DNA of 64,000 bases from DHVE2 group archaeon (GTDB lineage: Archaea; Thermoplasmatota; Thermoplasmata; Thermoplasmatales; Aciduliprofundaceae), in NCBI GenBank assembly GCA_027023265.1, contig JALVVV010000049.1, positions 1 through 64,000 of the forward strand, written 5' to 3'. The notes below the pieces were generated by a model. That model worked only from the letters and a program-made list of their open reading frames with translations, was not told where the DNA came from and searched no databases. This document shows positions 62,546 to 64,000 of this stretch, piece after piece. Positions within the stretch are counted from its first letter, which is position 1. Each line of letters starts with the position of its first letter. The translations under genes were made by a program, and so were the position numbers.

Positions 62546-64000
62546 TCACAAGCCCAACCTTTTCCCACGATGCTCGACAATTTCTCCATTAACTATTCTA
62601 TATGCCAGAATAACCCCTTTCACCTCTGTAATGTACGCAATATTTTTACCCCGTGACACAAACCATCTTTTTCCATGCTTTGAATACGGGAACTTGACCA
62701 TTATTTCGCGAGGTATATCCCTCCTGCTAACCTCCACCATATTTGAGCAGGCGCTACATACTCCATTTTTGAGCTCATCTTTCCCTACGATTCTGCCACA
62801 AATTTTACAGGATGATGAATGCTCTTCGCAGTACTCCTTACCGCTTAACTCAGAGATAAAAACATGCTGCTCGCACAGGGATGCATTGCATATCGAGCAA
62901 TGATGTGTATGCTCATCGCACAGGGGTGCATTGCATATCGAGCAATGATGTGTATGCTCATCGCACAGGGGTGCATTGCATACGGAGCAGCGATTTATCT
63001 CATCATTCGCCAAAGCAACACCACATGTCTTGCATCGTACTTCTGGAATTACCCACTTACCACCATAGCTCTTTTCTAAGTGCTCCTTGCAGTACCATTT
63101 TCCATCAAGCTCCACTGCACAATTTTCGCAAACGTTTTTTCCACATATGGCACATTTGTGTATGTGTTCAGGGCACACATCTGAGCCACAAACATCGCAA
63201 ACTCTAACATGCATAGGACCTATCGTTGAACCGCAAACGGAACAATGATAAGTATGCTCTTCGCACAACGGCGCATTGCAAACTGAGCATCTATTAACGT
63301 GGTCAGGGCACATTTCGTTACTGCAAAATTTGCATTTGGTAGCATGCTCTGAGCAAATGGGCTCGTGACAAGTGGAGCAGTAGTGAACGTGTTCATCACA
63401 TAACGGGGCATGGCAAACTTTGCATTCTTTTGCATTAATCATAGGCTTTCCGCATTCCTTGCACTCCTTAAGGCAACTCTCACAGGATATGCCATCGACT
63501 GTGAGATAGAACTCCATTGCACTTTTTCCACAACCCTCGCACCTTAAATCGTGCTCACCAGTAAGTGTGTCAAACTTCCAGGTAAGCTCTTCATCTGCAA
63601 ATTTATTCTTGAGTCGAGAATGGTGAATTTCAACAGGCGCATGTATCTCCAAAAGGGCAACAGGCTCTATTTTAACAACAAGCTCCGGTAACTCGGCATT
63701 TTCTCTCCTCTCAATCTCAGCCTTTATCCTCTCAACCTCTTCGTATTTTTCCTCCCGCATGTTCTCTTCAAGAACCCTTTTAAGATGTGCTATAACCTCC
63801 CGTCTCTCTTTTTCGAGCTCCCTGTGAAATTTTGCCTCTTCTTTCTCTCCCCTTTCCCTGATTTCTTCTATTATCTCGGGGGGTATCTTAAACTCAGATG
63901 TTCCCTTTGAACTTTCAAACTCGGCTCCTTTCAAAATATCCGGGTTCATTTTACCATCCGGGCCCCACAGGTACTCTCTCAATTCCGTCTTGGATTCCTT
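62546..64000 (-). CDS. Tandem zinc-knuckle repeat protein (5' end outside window)
   Basis: The frame is open to the window's right edge, so the first part is missing; a TTG at 63982 is the first possible start inside. The visible 484 residues comprise a charged coiled-coil region (EEIRERGEKEEAKFHRELEKE and beyond), then more than ten B-box-like units of the form C-x2-C-x3-LC-x-EH-x2-HC (for example CSVCNAPLCEEHTYHC, CKFCSNEMCPDHVNRC), a longer finger (CENCAVELDGKWYCKEH), and a C-terminal domain of about 85 residues (MVKFPYSKHGKRWFVSRGKNI). Two units near the end are identical at DNA level. Such proteins probably bind many zinc ions; function is unknown. Confidence 0.85.
   Translation of the reverse strand, partial: KESKTELREYLWGPDGKMNPDILKGAEFESSKGTSEFKIPPEIIEEIRERGEKEEAKFHRELEKERREVIAHLKRVLEENMREEKYEEVERIKAEIERRENAELPELVVKIEPVALLEIHAPVEIHHSRLKNKFADEELTWKFDTLTGEHDLRCEGCGKSAMEFYLTVDGISCESCLKECKECGKPMINAKECKVCHAPLCDEHVHYCSTCHEPICSEHATKCKFCSNEMCPDHVNRCSVCNAPLCEEHTYHCSVCGSTIGPMHVRVCDVCGSDVCPEHIHKCAICGKNVCENCAVELDGKWYCKEHLEKSYGGKWVIPEVRCKTCGVALANDEINRCSVCNAPLCDEHTHHCSICNAPLCDEHTHHCSICNASLCEQHVFISELSGKEYCEEHSSSCKICGRIVGKDELKNGVCSACSNMVEVSRRDIPREIMVKFPYSKHGKRWFVSRGKNIAYITEVKGVILAYRIVNGEIVEHRGKRLGL
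62882..62971. repeat. Two identical 45-bp tandem units inside the zinc-repeat gene
   Basis: Units 62882-62926 and 62927-62971 are the same in all 45 bases; a third, diverged copy begins at 62972. Each encodes one 15-residue zinc knuckle (CSICNAPLCDEHTHH). The period is a multiple of three, so copy number can change without breaking the frame. Other knuckles in the gene have diverged, so this duplication is recent. Confidence 0.9.

Noticed and set aside
62882-62990. Regularly spaced identical units suggesting a CRISPR-like array
   Set aside because: The units are head-to-tail without spacers, are in frame, and encode zinc knuckles; no CRISPR array or cas gene was seen anywhere in the window.

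Overview
The window is archaeal chromosomal DNA. The evidence is archaeal information-processing genes (Rpo7, Spt4, S24e, S27Ae, RNase P Pop5-like, KEOPS Cgi121-like, Tsr3), membrane-anchored LonB, isoprenoid ether-lipid enzymes (GGGP synthase, UbiA-type DGGGP synthase, geranylgeranyl reductase with ferredoxin, a tetraether-synthase-like radical SAM protein), GTP-dependent dephospho-CoA kinase, TATA boxes about 25 nt upstream of many start codons, and mostly leaderless starts. Gyrase A, bifunctional PurH and a bacterial-type TGT point to a euryarchaeon that has taken up bacterial genes. Together with the peptide-uptake operon this resembles a thermoacidophilic peptide fermenter of the Aciduliprofundum/DHVE2 (Thermoplasmatota) type. 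That assignment is from memory and is not proven here.

Layout. 1-8317: end of an unknown gene, an MtaB-like methylthiotransferase, folP with a coupled zinc-ribbon gene, an MscS channel, two tandem KaiC-like ATPases, small zinc proteins, pyrF, a DGC-domain protein and a class II aldolase. 8348-15301: a membrane protein, a tRNA thiolase, a phosphate cluster (DHH - DUF47 - Pit), and lonB coupled to cgi121. 15302-22083: a secreted protein, a Ras-like GTPase, and a 1567-residue protein with FG-GAP and PKD repeats whose cytoplasmic tail lies tail-to-tail with the GTPase. 22266-24471: tRNA-Ser, tRNA-Leu, an RNase P subunit and two ether-lipid genes. 24618-27638: a non-catalytic IleRS-like protein fused to HhH, zinc-ribbon and DUF835 domains. 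27635-37325: AcnX/phosphomevalonate dehydratase, purH, archease, a KaiC-like ATPase, a dolichol-kinase-like protein, a surface protein with a PEF-type tail, tgt, a DtxR regulator, a YggS protein and Tsr3. 37352-42881: a multi-PAS histidine kinase and gyrA. 42893-45803: the GGR-ferredoxin-Tes-like lipid operon. 45852-49197: a His-rich anchored protein, a ZnuA-like protein with a DtxR-type operator, and asnS. 49198-60351: two membrane proteins and an opp-type peptide transporter with greatly enlarged extracellular parts. 60656-64000: tRNA-Arg, S27Ae, S24e, DPCK, spt4, rpo7 and a zinc-repeat protein running off the end.

How the genes fit together. Three separate gene sets (AcnX pair, GGGPS/DGGGPS, GGR/ferredoxin/Tes-like) cover isoprenoid supply, ether-bond formation, double-bond reduction and probably tetraether coupling. 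The peptide transporter would feed amino-acid fermentation. A DtxR-family regulator and a palindrome matching DtxR-type operators at the ZnuA-like promoter suggest metal-dependent control. The most unusual items are the IleRS-derived fusion protein, the FG-GAP/PKD transmembrane protein paired with a small GTPase, the OppC subunit with a domain of about 490 residues inserted between its first two membrane helices, and the Tes-like protein lacking the extra cysteine motif I expect in that family.
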